From contig CAIYZZ010000023.1 in assembly GCA_903930805.1 (NCBI GenBank), positions 1 to 11,302 of the forward strand: a stretch of DNA of 11,302 nt, written 5' to 3'. Below are positions 1 to 5,194 of the stretch, in pieces. Source of the stretch: an uncultured Rhodocyclaceae bacterium. GTDB lineage: Bacteria; Pseudomonadota; Gammaproteobacteria; Burkholderiales; Rhodocyclaceae. The notes beneath the pieces were generated by a model, which did not search any database, was not told the DNA's origin, and worked only from the letters and a program-made list of their open reading frames with translations. The translations under genes were made by a program, and so were the position numbers. Numbering within the stretch: the stretch's first letter is position 1; each line of letters begins with the position of its first letter.

Positions 1-1
1 C

Positions 2-100
2 GCCCCGCGTCTCGAAATACATCAACACCCGGTAGAAAAGACCTTTCCCGCAGTGGATGCCGACGAGTTTCTGCGCGCCCTCTATCGCAATCAGGAATAA
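2..100 (+). CDS. C-terminal end of an unrecognised protein (5' end outside window)
   Basis: An open frame runs from the window edge to a TAA at 98-100, and its last residues read FLRALYRNQE. I cannot assign a family from these 32 residues. It is on the plus strand and converges on the methyltransferase gene, with about 15 bases between the two stop codons. Support is only the uninterrupted frame and the convergent spacing expected of two neighbouring genes. Confidence 0.5.
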   Translation, partial: APRLEIHQHPVEKTFPAVDADEFLRALYRNQE

Positions 101-115
101 CCCGCCGCTGAATAA

Positions 116-1276
116 TCAGAGTGCGTGGCTCCGGTCGCCGCGCGCAAAGCCCGCGAGCGGCGCATCAATCCCCCGCCCCAGCGCGATTACCTTGAACAGT
201 TCACCCATCTCGCCCGGCGCCAACAGCACCTGCACGGCGCCGTTGGCGCGCAGCACCTGTTCGCCTCCCGTCTGCTGACGCGCCGCGAGCAACTCGCCGA
301 TACCGCAATTGATCAGAAAGCTCGCCTGCGTCGTGTAGCCCAGCACCTCAAGCCCCGCGTCGAAGCCCGCCTCGGCCACGGCGGTGAAATCGACATGGCT
401 GGTGATATCCGATAGTCCCGGCCACCAGAAAGGATTCTCATGGGCACGCTGGCGATAGTGGCAGCGCAACGTGCCACGGTTGCGCATCGGGTGATACAGC
501 TCGTGCCGGGGCAGGCCGTAGTCGATCAAGAGCAGCGCGCCACATTCGATCCGGCGTCCCCACTCGGCCACCCAGGCGCGCGTCGCCAGGTTGATCTCGC
601 TTTCATAGGGTGCTAACGCCGGCAGCGCCGCCATCGCCGTGGCAAGTGCGCCGGTCGCTGGTCGCTCGGCCCAGGCGAAACCTTCCCCGGACAGTACTAC
701 GCCACGCTCCATCATTCCCTCACCATCGCGCCAGGCCACGGCATGCGTCGGCAAGGCGTCGAGCAGTTCATTGGCGACGACACAGCCGCTGAAACGCTCC
801 GGCAGTTCATCCAGCCAGGTAACCCGTCCGGCCAGATGCGGCGCGGCCGCAGCGATCGTCGCCTGCTGCCGGGCGCGCAGTTCGCCCGACAGTTCCAGAA
901 TGCAGAAGCGATCCGGCAGCGCATCCAGCCCTTCGAGCGCAAGCAACATGTCGGCGGCGAGCTTTCCGCTGCCGGCACCGACCTCCAGAAAAGTCGGCGC
1001 TGACGGGACGGCAAGAATCTCCGCCACCTGGCGCGCCAGCGTCTGGCCAAACAGCGGGGTGAGTTCCGGTGCGGTGACAAAATCGCCCTCCGCCCCGAAT
1101 TTCAGCGAACCGCCGGCGTAATAACCCAGGCCCGGCAGATGCAGCGCCATGTCCATGAAGTCGACAAAGGGCAGCCAGCCGCCAGCCGCCTCGATGCGCG
1201 CGGCAATGCGTCCGGAAAGTTCCCGGCTGGCGGCCTGGGCATCGGGGGAAGGTAACGGTAGGGACGGATCAGGCAT
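116..1276 (-). CDS. MidA-family class I SAM-dependent methyltransferase (DUF185/COG1565)
   Basis: This is a 386-residue protein of the MidA/NDUFAF7 family. The mitochondrial relative methylates an arginine of a complex I subunit; the bacterial substrate is not established. The N-terminal block FDFM-like segment through GYYAGG (about residues 36-56), the DFVTAPE motif (65-71) and the SAM-binding motif I LEVGAGSG (97-104) are all present, as is the family's VVANELLDALP segment. The open frame continues 19 codons further upstream to 1333, but the start at 1276 (MPDPSL...) fits the family's length better; no strong ribosome binding site is visible at either. Codons 89-96 (AVPSAPTF), immediately before motif I, are made of a copy of the 24-bp dispersed repeat, in frame, without disturbing the motif. 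It is divergent from vapB with 71 bases between. Confidence 0.9.
   Translation of the reverse strand: MPDPSLPLPSPDAQAASRELSGRIAARIEAAGGWLPFVDFMDMALHLPGLGYYAGGSLKFGAEGDFVTAPELTPLFGQTLARQVAEILAVPSAPTFLEVGAGSGKLAADMLLALEGLDALPDRFCILELSGELRARQQATIAAAAPHLAGRVTWLDELPERFSGCVVANELLDALPTHAVAWRDGEGMMERGVVLSGEGFAWAERPATGALATAMAALPALAPYESEINLATRAWVAEWGRRIECGALLLIDYGLPRHELYHPMRNRGTLRCHYRQRAHENPFWWPGLSDITSHVDFTAVAEAGFDAGLEVLGYTTQASFLINCGIGELLAARQQTGGEQVLRANGAVQVLLAPGEMGELFKVIALGRGIDAPLAGFARGDRSHAL
989..1012 (+). repeat. 24-bp dispersed repeat, copy 1 (inside MidA-family gene)
   Basis: It matches the consensus (AAAA then GTCGGCGCTGGCGGGACGGC) with one mismatch (CTGACG for CTGGCG). It is read in antisense by the methyltransferase gene as AVPSAPTF. 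Confidence 0.85.
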
Positions 1277-1289
1277 CGGATGGGGTAGC

Positions 1290-1346
1290 TTGCGGATCAA
1301 GAGAATATCACCTAGGATGTGTATGGCTAACACAAAGGATACACAT
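1290..1346 (+). promoter_or_regulatory. vapBC promoter and candidate operator
   Basis: A TTGCGG (1290-1295), 17-base spacer and TAGGAT (1313-1318) form a plausible sigma-70 promoter. An inverted repeat with perfect 8-base arms, ATGTGTAT (1317-1324) and ATACACAT (1339-1346), overlaps the predicted transcription start and the ribosome binding site AAGGA just before the vapB ATG. Type II antitoxins of this kind autoregulate by binding such palindromes, so this is the likely VapB/VapBC operator. The promoter boxes are the weaker part of the call. Confidence 0.55.
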
Positions 1347-1347
1347 T

Positions 1348-1542
1348 ATGCGTACCAATATCGTTATTGACGACAAGCTGATGAACGAAACACTCCGCCT
1401 GACTGGCCTCAAAACCAAGCGTGAGGCGGTAGAGCTTGGCCTCAAAACCTTGTTACACCTACGCCAGCAAGAAGAGATCCGTGGCCTCCGTGGCAAGTTG
1501 GACTGGCAGGGCAATCTGGAACAGATGAGGACTGACAAATGA
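1348..1542 (+). CDS. vapB: VapB-type antitoxin
   Basis: This 64-residue protein has a ribbon-type N-terminus (MRTNIVIDDKLMNETLRLTG) followed by a helix (KTKREAVELGLKTLL) and a charged C-terminal tail that would wrap the toxin. It belongs to the VapB family often paired with PIN-domain toxins (DUF2191-like). An AAGGA ribosome binding site sits about 9 bases before the ATG. Its TGA overlaps the vapC ATG by 4 bases, which is typical translational coupling for these pairs. It should neutralise VapC and repress its own promoter through the palindrome just upstream. It lies on the opposite strand from the integron cassette genes and between the distal attC and the methyltransferase gene. Confidence 0.88.
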   Translation: MRTNIVIDDKLMNETLRLTGLKTKREAVELGLKTLLHLRQQEEIRGLRGKLDWQGNLEQMRTDK

Positions 1543-1940
1543 TTTTGGTCGATTCGAGTGTTTGGATCGACTACTTTCGAGGTACGCAGACGCCCCAAGC
1601 GGAGAAACTTGATGGATTGTTGGGCAGCGAGCCGATTGCCGTGGGCGACCTCATTCTGACGGAAGTGCTCCAGGGGTTTGGCAGCGAACGCGATTTCAAT
1701 GAAGCCAAGAGGCTGCTGACGTCCTTGCTGGTGGTTGAGCTGGGTGGTCAAGATCTTGCCGTTCAAGCCGCGAGAAATTTTCGTGTCTTGAGAACGCAAG
1801 GCGTCACTATACGCAAGAGCATCGACACCATTATTGCCACCCGCTGCATCGAAAGCGGCTTTACGTTGCTCTACAGCGACCGCGATTTCGATCCATTCGT
1901 TCAGTACCTTGGCCTCCGTTCCGCCTTGCTCGAAACCTGA
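1539..1940 (+). CDS. vapC: VapC-type PIN-domain ribonuclease toxin
   Basis: This is a 133-residue PIN-domain protein. The acidic active-site residues expected for a metal-dependent RNase are visible: D5 in ILVDSSVWIDYF, E42 in LILTEVLQG, D96 in RKSIDTIIA, and D114/D116 in LLYSDRDFDPF. Members of this family cleave tRNA or rRNA; the target here cannot be read from sequence. It overlaps vapB by 4 bases. Its TGA stop (1938-1940) lies inside the outer core (R') of the neighbouring attC site, so the end of vapC and the boundary of the integron array coincide. It looks intact and functional. Confidence 0.92.
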   Translation: MILVDSSVWIDYFRGTQTPQAEKLDGLLGSEPIAVGDLILTEVLQGFGSERDFNEAKRLLTSLLVVELGGQDLAVQAARNFRVLRTQGVTIRKSIDTIIATRCIESGFTLLYSDRDFDPFVQYLGLRSALLET

Positions 1941-2006
1941 CGTGCAAGCTCAGTGGCACGAAGCCGGCTTGCCGGCGGAGCGTCCCTCTGGAGCGGGAAG
2001 TTAGGC
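1935..2006 (-). repeat. attC-like recombination site A (distal)
   Basis: This is a 72-base imperfect dyad. Read on the minus strand it starts with GCCTAAC (2006-2000), a perfect RYYYAAC core, and ends with GTCAGGT (1941-1935), one base off GTTRRRY. The left arm has extra bases relative to the right arm (GCTCCAG against GCTCAG), the asymmetry that orients attC sites, and this places it downstream of the minus-strand DUF2442 gene. The tip is a GCCGGC-rich hairpin. It matches site B at 60 of 72 positions without gaps. The DUF2442 stop codon TAA lies inside its first core, as is common for cassette genes. Confidence 0.85.
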
Positions 2007-2270
2007 CACAGCCTGGCTGACAAGCGGGAAACGCTCGGGGTGCCGGATTGACTCAACCGCCAAGTCGACGTCCAGTTCCGGCCAATAAAGATGATTGGGC
2101 GATGGCAGTTCGACATGGAGGATTTTGCCAATCGCCACATCCCGAAACCACGGGAATTCCGAGAAAGGTAGAAACAATTCCTCGACCTCCAGCAAGACCC
2201 AGAAGCCGTGCTGCGATACGTTGGTCACTTCAACCGGGGAAATGTCTGTGCCAAGCACTGCGAACGTCAT
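2001..2270 (-). CDS. DUF2442 domain-containing protein (cassette 2)
   Basis: This is an 89-residue protein with the DUF2442 pattern: a start like AVLGTDISPVEVTNVS, a middle block LPFSEFPWFRDV, and a C-terminal HLYWPELDVDLAVESIRHPERFPL. DUF2442 proteins are small, of unknown biochemical role, and commonly encoded next to DUF4160 proteins; a toxin-antitoxin-like role has been suspected but I cannot confirm it from sequence. The ATG at 2270 is preceded by AGGAG with about 7 bases of spacing. The gene starts inside the end of the DUF4160 gene (41-base overlap in another frame), indicating co-expression. Its TAA lies within the core of attC site A. Confidence 0.85.
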   Translation of the reverse strand: MTFAVLGTDISPVEVTNVSQHGFWVLLEVEELFLPFSEFPWFRDVAIGKILHVELPSPNHLYWPELDVDLAVESIRHPERFPLVSQAVA

Positions 2271-2469
2271 TTTTATGCTCCTGGACAAGGCGCTGCGCCT
2301 CGCTGATTTCTCGCCGGGACAGGCCTGTGTGTTGGGCAACCTCAATCGCAGGTTCGAGCCAGAACTTTGCTTCACCGTTCTGGCCCTGAACATGAACATG
2401 CATCCTAGTTTCTTCACGAGAGAAGAAGTAGAACCGGAAGCCGCCTTCACGAAATATGGTTGGACTCAT
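2230..2469 (-). CDS. DUF4160 domain-containing protein (cassette 2)
   Basis: This is a 79-residue protein matching the DUF4160 pattern: PTIFREGGFRFYFFSREE, then HVHVQGQNGEAKFWLEP, GLSRREISEAQ and a C-terminal AWHRHFPG. The family has conserved His residues and no firmly known activity; its usual partner is the DUF2442 protein encoded just downstream here. The start at 2469 agrees with the family N-terminus although no good ribosome binding site precedes it. The gene follows brnA on the same strand after 115 bases that contain a copy of the dispersed repeat, so it may have its own promoter or be read through from brnTA. Confidence 0.85.
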   Translation of the reverse strand: MSPTIFREGGFRFYFFSREETRMHVHVQGQNGEAKFWLEPAIEVAQHTGLSRREISEAQRLVQEHKNDVRSAWHRHFPG

Positions 2470-2512
2470 GGGGAGAAATAATACGCGCTGATGATTCTTT
2501 GGGCCATTTTCA

Positions 2513-2536
2513 TAAAGTCGGCTCTGGCGGGACGGC
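2513..2536 (+). repeat. 24-bp dispersed repeat, copy 2 (inside cassette 2)
   Basis: It has two mismatches to the consensus: T for the first A, and GGCTCTGG for GGCGCTGG. It is intergenic, between brnA and the DUF4160 gene, and is the most diverged copy in the window. Confidence 0.75.
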
Positions 2537-2584
2537 GGTAATCGTGGTCTGTCCCTTATTGTCGCGCGTGAATGAGGCAATGAC

Positions 2585-2860
2585 TTACGCCGGAGAATGA
2601 CTCTTGAGCCACTCGCGCAAGACGGAGTCCACACGGGTTTGCCAGCCCTCGCCACTTTCGCGAAATTGCTCCACTACTTCTCGCGACAACCGAATGGTGA
2701 TGCGCTCTTTGGTCGGCGTTTTCTGAGGGCCACGCACGCCTAGTTTCTTTCTAAGGGACAGTGGCAACACTTCAGCCGCCGGCCTAAATTTCGCCACATC
2801 TTCGGCGGTCAGTTCTCGAATCTCGCCGTCCGCGTCAATCAATGGTTTGCGGTTTGCCAT
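2585..2860 (-). CDS. brnA: BrnA-type antitoxin
   Basis: This 91-residue protein is of the BrnA antitoxin family. It has an N-terminal linker with TAEDVAKFRPAAEVLP and a C-terminal ribbon-helix-helix-like DNA-binding part (KERITIRLSREVVEQFRESG followed by GWQTRVDSVLREWL). BrnA binds and inhibits the BrnT RNase and represses the operon promoter. The ATG at 2860 has GAGAGG upstream at suitable spacing and overlaps the end of brnT by 26 bases, the toxin-first order typical of brnTA. It belongs to the second integron cassette. Confidence 0.92.
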   Translation of the reverse strand: MANRKPLIDADGEIRELTAEDVAKFRPAAEVLPLSLRKKLGVRGPQKTPTKERITIRLSREVVEQFRESGEGWQTRVDSVLREWLKSHSPA

Positions 2861-3113
2861 ATCTATTTGCCTCTCTCGTATTTGCCTTACGGAAGCTGAT
2901 TACCCGAATGCCCGTCTCGGTCTCGGTAAAGCACAGCACATGCAACCGGCGATCCAGGTAGCACAGCGCGATGTAACGAGTTTCGCTATATGCTTTTCGG
3001 GTGTCAGGAAACACCAGCGCAGTATTGAAATCGACTTCCGCCGCTCGTTCAAACGAGAGCTGGCGCTCTCGGATATTTCTCTCGTTCTTGCTCGGGTCAA
3101 AGTCGACTTCCAT
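2835..3113 (-). CDS. brnT: BrnT-type ribonuclease toxin
   Basis: This is a 92-residue BrnT toxin. Visible family blocks are DFDPSKNERNIRERQLSFERAA, a middle strand region with ALVFPDTRK, and the C-terminal VISFRKANTREANRYG. BrnT has a RelE-like fold and acts as a ribonuclease that inhibits translation. The frame continues to a TTG at 3149, but the ATG at 3113 matches the usual N-terminus, and the TTG is itself part of the predicted -35 box. No ribosome binding site precedes the ATG; the predicted transcription start falls on or next to it, which suggests a leaderless message. It is the first gene of cassette 2. Confidence 0.92.
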   Translation of the reverse strand: MEVDFDPSKNERNIRERQLSFERAAEVDFNTALVFPDTRKAYSETRYIALCYLDRRLHVLCFTETETGIRVISFRKANTREANRYGKPQTID

Positions 3114-3120
3114 GCGGTAG

Positions 3121-3160
3121 AGTGTATGTACAATTAGGTGGCGCGTCAAGGTTTATTGTA
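3121..3160 (-). promoter_or_regulatory. brnTA promoter with overlapping inverted repeat
   Basis: On the minus strand TTGACG (3149-3144), a 17-base spacer and TACACT (3126-3121) form a good sigma-70 promoter. The start site would be about 3113-3115, at the brnT ATG. TACAAT (3129-3134) and ATTGTA (3155-3160), as read on the plus strand, form an inverted repeat straddling the -35 box, a candidate BrnA operator. Confidence 0.6.
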
Positions 3161-3197
3161 TGCACAAACACGCCATGTGCTTCCGCATGAAGGTGGG

Positions 3198-3269
3198 GTC
3201 GAACGTGCTAGCTCAGGGGCGCGAAGCCGGCTTGCCGGCGTAGCGTCCCTCTGGAGCGGCGGGTTGGGC
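3198..3269 (-). repeat. attC-like recombination site B (between cassettes 1 and 2)
   Basis: This is a 72-base imperfect dyad. On the minus strand it opens with GCCCAAC (3269-3263), a perfect RYYYAAC core, and closes with GTTCGAC (3204-3198), one base off GTTRRRY. The left arm has additional bases (GCTCCAGAGGGACGC against GCTCAGGGGCGC), giving the extrahelical bases that set attC polarity. It starts 15 bases after the stop of the secreted-protein gene. Confidence 0.88.
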
Positions 3270-3284
3270 TGCTGACCGCTAGCC

Positions 3285-3704
3285 TCACAAGCACATTCCG
3301 CTAAAGATCACCTGATCGTCTCCGCTGCCCCAGAATTGCTTGGAAGGACTTTTATTGTGCTCGGCGATGTAGATGTATTTAACGGAAACATTGGGCTGCC
3401 CAGAGAGCACCAAAGCCTTATATCCGTTGCCGTTCCCGCCTCGGTTGAGCACTTTAACGCCGCCTAGCCAGCCCTCGGTGCCGAACGGATGGCCGATCAT
3501 TTCACCCGTGGTTCGATTCACAGTAAAACTCTCACCGATGCGGGTTTTCCATATGCCTTTGTGTTCGACGATGGCACCGTCGTCGGACAGTTCCACCACC
3601 TGAAGAATTTTGCACACGTATGTGCCAACGCCGGCCTGAGCGACAGCGGGCAGACAGCAGAGCAGGAAAAGCGCGATAAGGTTTTTGACTCGCAGATTCA
3701 TCAT
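3285..3704 (-). CDS. Small secreted hypothetical protein (cassette 1)
   Basis: This is a protein of about 139 residues with a clear Sec signal peptide: basic NLRVKN, hydrophobic core LIALFLLCCLP and cleavage site AVAQA/G. The mature part of about 115 residues has one Cys near each end (YVCK and SGMCL), which could form a disulfide, and contains ESFTVNRTTGEMIG and a glycine-rich turn (NRGGNGNGYKALVLSG). I do not recognise a family with a known function. A GGGGAG element at 3714-3719 serves ATGs at 3710 or 3704; 3704 gives the better spacing and signal peptide, while the 3710 start would add two residues. It is the first cassette next to the putative attI site. It is probably expressed from an integron promoter upstream, though none was confirmed. 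Confidence 0.75.
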   Translation of the reverse strand: MMNLRVKNLIALFLLCCLPAVAQAGVGTYVCKILQVVELSDDGAIVEHKGIWKTRIGESFTVNRTTGEMIGHPFGTEGWLGGVKVLNRGGNGNGYKALVLSGQPNVSVKYIYIAEHNKSPSKQFWGSGDDQVIFSGMCL

Positions 3705-3725
3705 GTACATGTACTCCCCAAAGCA

Positions 3726-3853
3726 GCCCAACTATTAAGTAAGCGTCCCATAGACGCTGGGTAATTACATCGACTACGGAAAATATATCTATTTGATTCA
3801 GCCTGATACGCTACCATTAGGCCTCCCATATATATTCGCTTTGCCTCTTCATC
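3726..3853 (-). promoter_or_regulatory. Putative attI region with core site GTTGGGC
   Basis: On the minus strand GTTGGGC at 3732-3726 matches the GTTRRRY core exactly. It sits where attI should be, just before cassette 1 and about 120 bases from the integrase start. An AGCGTC/GACGCT hairpin (3742-3747 and 3753-3758, 5-base loop) lies immediately beside the core. No coding potential is seen here. The assignment rests on position and the core motif only. Confidence 0.5.
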
Positions 3854-4086
3854 ATGGCCGATCCCCCGAAGCTGCTGGACCGCGTGCGAGACAAGATACG
3901 CTTGAAGCATTACAGCATACGTACCGAGCAGTCGTATGTCCAATGGGTGCGGCGATTCATCCTGCATCATGACAAACGCCACCCGGCGGAGATGGGCGCG
4001 GTGGAGGTCGAGGCGATTTGACTCATTTGGCGGTCGCGGGCAATGTCGCGGCCTCGACGCAGACGAGTCCGCTCGACGGCTTGTGA
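3854..4086 (+). pseudogene. intI: Integron integrase remnant (internal deletion plus frameshift)
   Basis: The reading frame from the ATG at 3854 encodes [27 protein letters not shown] sequence followed by [21 protein letters not shown], the characteristic N-terminal SAM-like DNA-binding domain of IntI tyrosine recombinases. It hits a TGA at 4019-4021. Shifting frame at about 4016 (one base missing) restores [15 protein letters not shown], the continuation expected in this family. It then runs directly into SPLDGL and a TGA at 4084-4086. That ending resembles the usual IntI C-terminus (GV.SP.D.L), so roughly 240 residues, including the catalytic domain with its R-H-R-Y residues, appear deleted while both ends are kept. 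The integrase cannot be functional. The A of the final stop is the first base of a 24-bp repeat copy. Confidence 0.88.
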
Positions 4087-4109
4087 AAAGTCGGCGCTGG
4101 CGGGACGGC
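4086..4109 (+). repeat. 24-bp dispersed repeat, copy 3 (abuts intI remnant stop)
   Basis: It is a perfect match to the consensus. It begins on the last base of the intI stop codon and lies 53 bases before tcdA. Confidence 0.9.
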
Positions 4110-4161
4110 ATGAATATCGATAGGCTGCCAATGTAATTTCACGACCCGGTTGCGGACTTGA

Positions 4162-4938
4162 ATGGAAACCACAGATCACGCCCGCCGCTTCGGTGGCATC
4201 GAACGGCTTTACGGCAACGGTAGCCTGGCGCGGCTGGCGGGGGCGCATGTCTGCGTTGTCGGCATCGGCGGCGTGGGCTCGTGGGCGGCCGAGGCGCTGG
4301 CGCGGTCGGGCGTGGGGCGGCTGACGCTGGTCGATCTCGATCATGTGGCCGAGTCGAACATCAACCGGCAGGTGCATGCGCTCGAAGGCACGCTGGGGCA
4401 GGCGAAGGTGCTGGCGATGCGTGAGCGCATCCTGCAGATCAATCCGGCTTGCGTGGTTGATTGTATAGAGGAATTCGTTTCGCCCGAAAACGTCGCCGCG
4501 CTGCTGCCGGCCTGTAACGCAGTGATCGACTGCATCGACCAGGTGAAGGCGAAGGCTGCGCTGATCGACCATTGCCGCCAGAACTCTATTCCGGTGATCA
4601 CCACCGGTGGCGCGGGCGGGCGAACCGACCCGACGCGCATCCGCATCGACGATCTGGCGCGCACCACCCAGGACGCGCTGGCCTCCAAGCTGCGCGCGCA
4701 TTTGCGCAAGGACTACGGTTTCACTCGAGACCCGAAAAAGAAGTTCGGCGTGCCCTGCGTGTTTTCCGATGAACAGATTCGCCGCCCCCAGGTTGACGAT
4801 AGCCGTCCCGCCAGCGCCGATTTTTGCGAACTCGATGGAAGTGCCGGGCTGGCCTGCGCCGGCTATGGTTCATCGGTGGTCGTGACGGCCGGGTTCGGCT
4901 TTGCGGCGGCATCATGGGCACTTGCCAGCCTGGTATAA
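4162..4938 (+). CDS. tcdA: tRNA threonylcarbamoyladenosine dehydratase TcdA
   Basis: This 258-residue E1-like enzyme of the ThiF/MoeB superfamily carries out ATP-dependent cyclisation of t6A37 to ct6A37 in ANN-decoding tRNAs. The nucleotide-binding loop GIGGVGSW is at residues 34-41, followed by LTLVDLDHVAESNINRQ (54-70), the CIDQVKAK segment and TGGAGGRTDPTRI. The C-terminal part has GVPCVFSDEQ and GSSVVVTAGFGFAAA. Residues 214-221 (SRPASADF) are encoded by a reverse-oriented copy of the 24-bp repeat, in the variable loop after VFSDEQ, a place that probably tolerates change. The stop codon TAA (4936-4938) lies inside the palindromic mazE operator. It is first in the cluster tcdA-mazE-mazF-pteridine reductase-ttcA. 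Confidence 0.95.
   Translation: METTDHARRFGGIERLYGNGSLARLAGAHVCVVGIGGVGSWAAEALARSGVGRLTLVDLDHVAESNINRQVHALEGTLGQAKVLAMRERILQINPACVVDCIEEFVSPENVAALLPACNAVIDCIDQVKAKAALIDHCRQNSIPVITTGGAGGRTDPTRIRIDDLARTTQDALASKLRAHLRKDYGFTRDPKKKFGVPCVFSDEQIRRPQVDDSRPASADFCELDGSAGLACAGYGSSVVVTAGFGFAAASWALASLV
4802..4825 (-). repeat. 24-bp dispersed repeat, copy 4 (inside tcdA)
   Basis: It is in reverse orientation with one mismatch (ATCGG for GTCGG when read in repeat orientation). It is read by tcdA as part of SRPASADF. Confidence 0.85.
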
Positions 4939-4951
4939 CCGTGGTTATACT
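4922..4951 (+). promoter_or_regulatory. mazE promoter with perfect palindromic operator
   Basis: TTGCCA (4922-4927), an 18-base spacer and TATACT (4946-4951) form a near-consensus promoter. The palindrome GTATAACC/GGTTATAC (4933-4940 and 4943-4950, 2-base spacer) covers the spacer and -10 box and contains the tcdA stop codon. The predicted start is at about 4957-4959, on the mazE ATG at 4958. This is probably the MazE or MazEF autoregulation site. Confidence 0.72.
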
Positions 4952-4957
4952 CGGCAC

Positions 4958-5194
4958 ATGAAAACCGCCATCTCGATTCCCGATCCCCTGTTTCACTCCG
5001 CCGATGCGTTGGCGCAGCGGATGGGTATTTCACGCAGCAAGCTGTTTGCCGATGCGCTGGCGTCCTTTGTCGTCGCGCATGATGACCGTACCGTCACGCG
5101 TGAGCTTGATGCGCTCTATACCAAGACCCCCGCCCAGCTTGACGCTGCAATGGCGTCTGCCCAGACCGGCTTGTTGAGCGATGAAGGCTGGTAA
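4958..5194 (+). CDS. mazE: MazE-type (ribbon-helix-helix) antitoxin
   Basis: This 78-residue protein has an N-terminal ribbon-helix-helix DNA-binding fold (MKTAISIPDPLFHSADALAQ followed by GISRSKLFADALASFV) and a C-terminal toxin-binding tail with ELDALYTKTPAQLDAAM. It should bind MazF and repress the promoter through the palindrome directly upstream. An ORF continues upstream to 4901, but the ATG at 4958 fits the family. No ribosome binding site precedes it, and the promoter geometry suggests a leaderless mRNA. Its TAA shares one base with the mazF ATG (TAATG). Confidence 0.9.
   Translation: MKTAISIPDPLFHSADALAQRMGISRSKLFADALASFVVAHDDRTVTRELDALYTKTPAQLDAAMASAQTGLLSDEGW

Larger units (their letters stand above)
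1935..4086 (-). mobile_element. Degenerate chromosomal integron: two cassettes, attI-like junction and broken intI
   Basis: The layout is canonical. An integrase remnant (3854-4086, plus strand) points away from a leftward cassette array whose genes are on the minus strand. Each cassette ends in a 72-bp attC-like site: 3198-3269 after the small secreted protein, and 1935-2006 after the DUF2442 gene. The integrase is inactive by deletion and frameshift, so the array is presumably frozen unless an integrase acts in trans. vapBC lies just beyond the last attC; whether it is an inverted third cassette or flanking DNA cannot be decided here, because the 71 bases to its left hold no recognisable attC. 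Confidence 0.8.

Noticed and set aside
1325..1331. GGCTAAC upstream of vapB as a core site of a third attC
   Set aside because: It breaks the RYYYAAC pattern at the second base and there is no partner core or dyad of the right size between midA and vapB.
3742..3758. AGCGTC/GACGCT hairpin as a transcription terminator
   Set aside because: No T run follows on either strand; its place beside the putative attI core makes a recombination-site structure more likely.
3967..4701. Long minus-strand open frame of 244 codons opposite tcdA and the intI remnant
   Set aside because: It runs antisense to clear tcdA motifs and has an Arg/His-rich composition with no recognisable domain; a GC-rich shadow.
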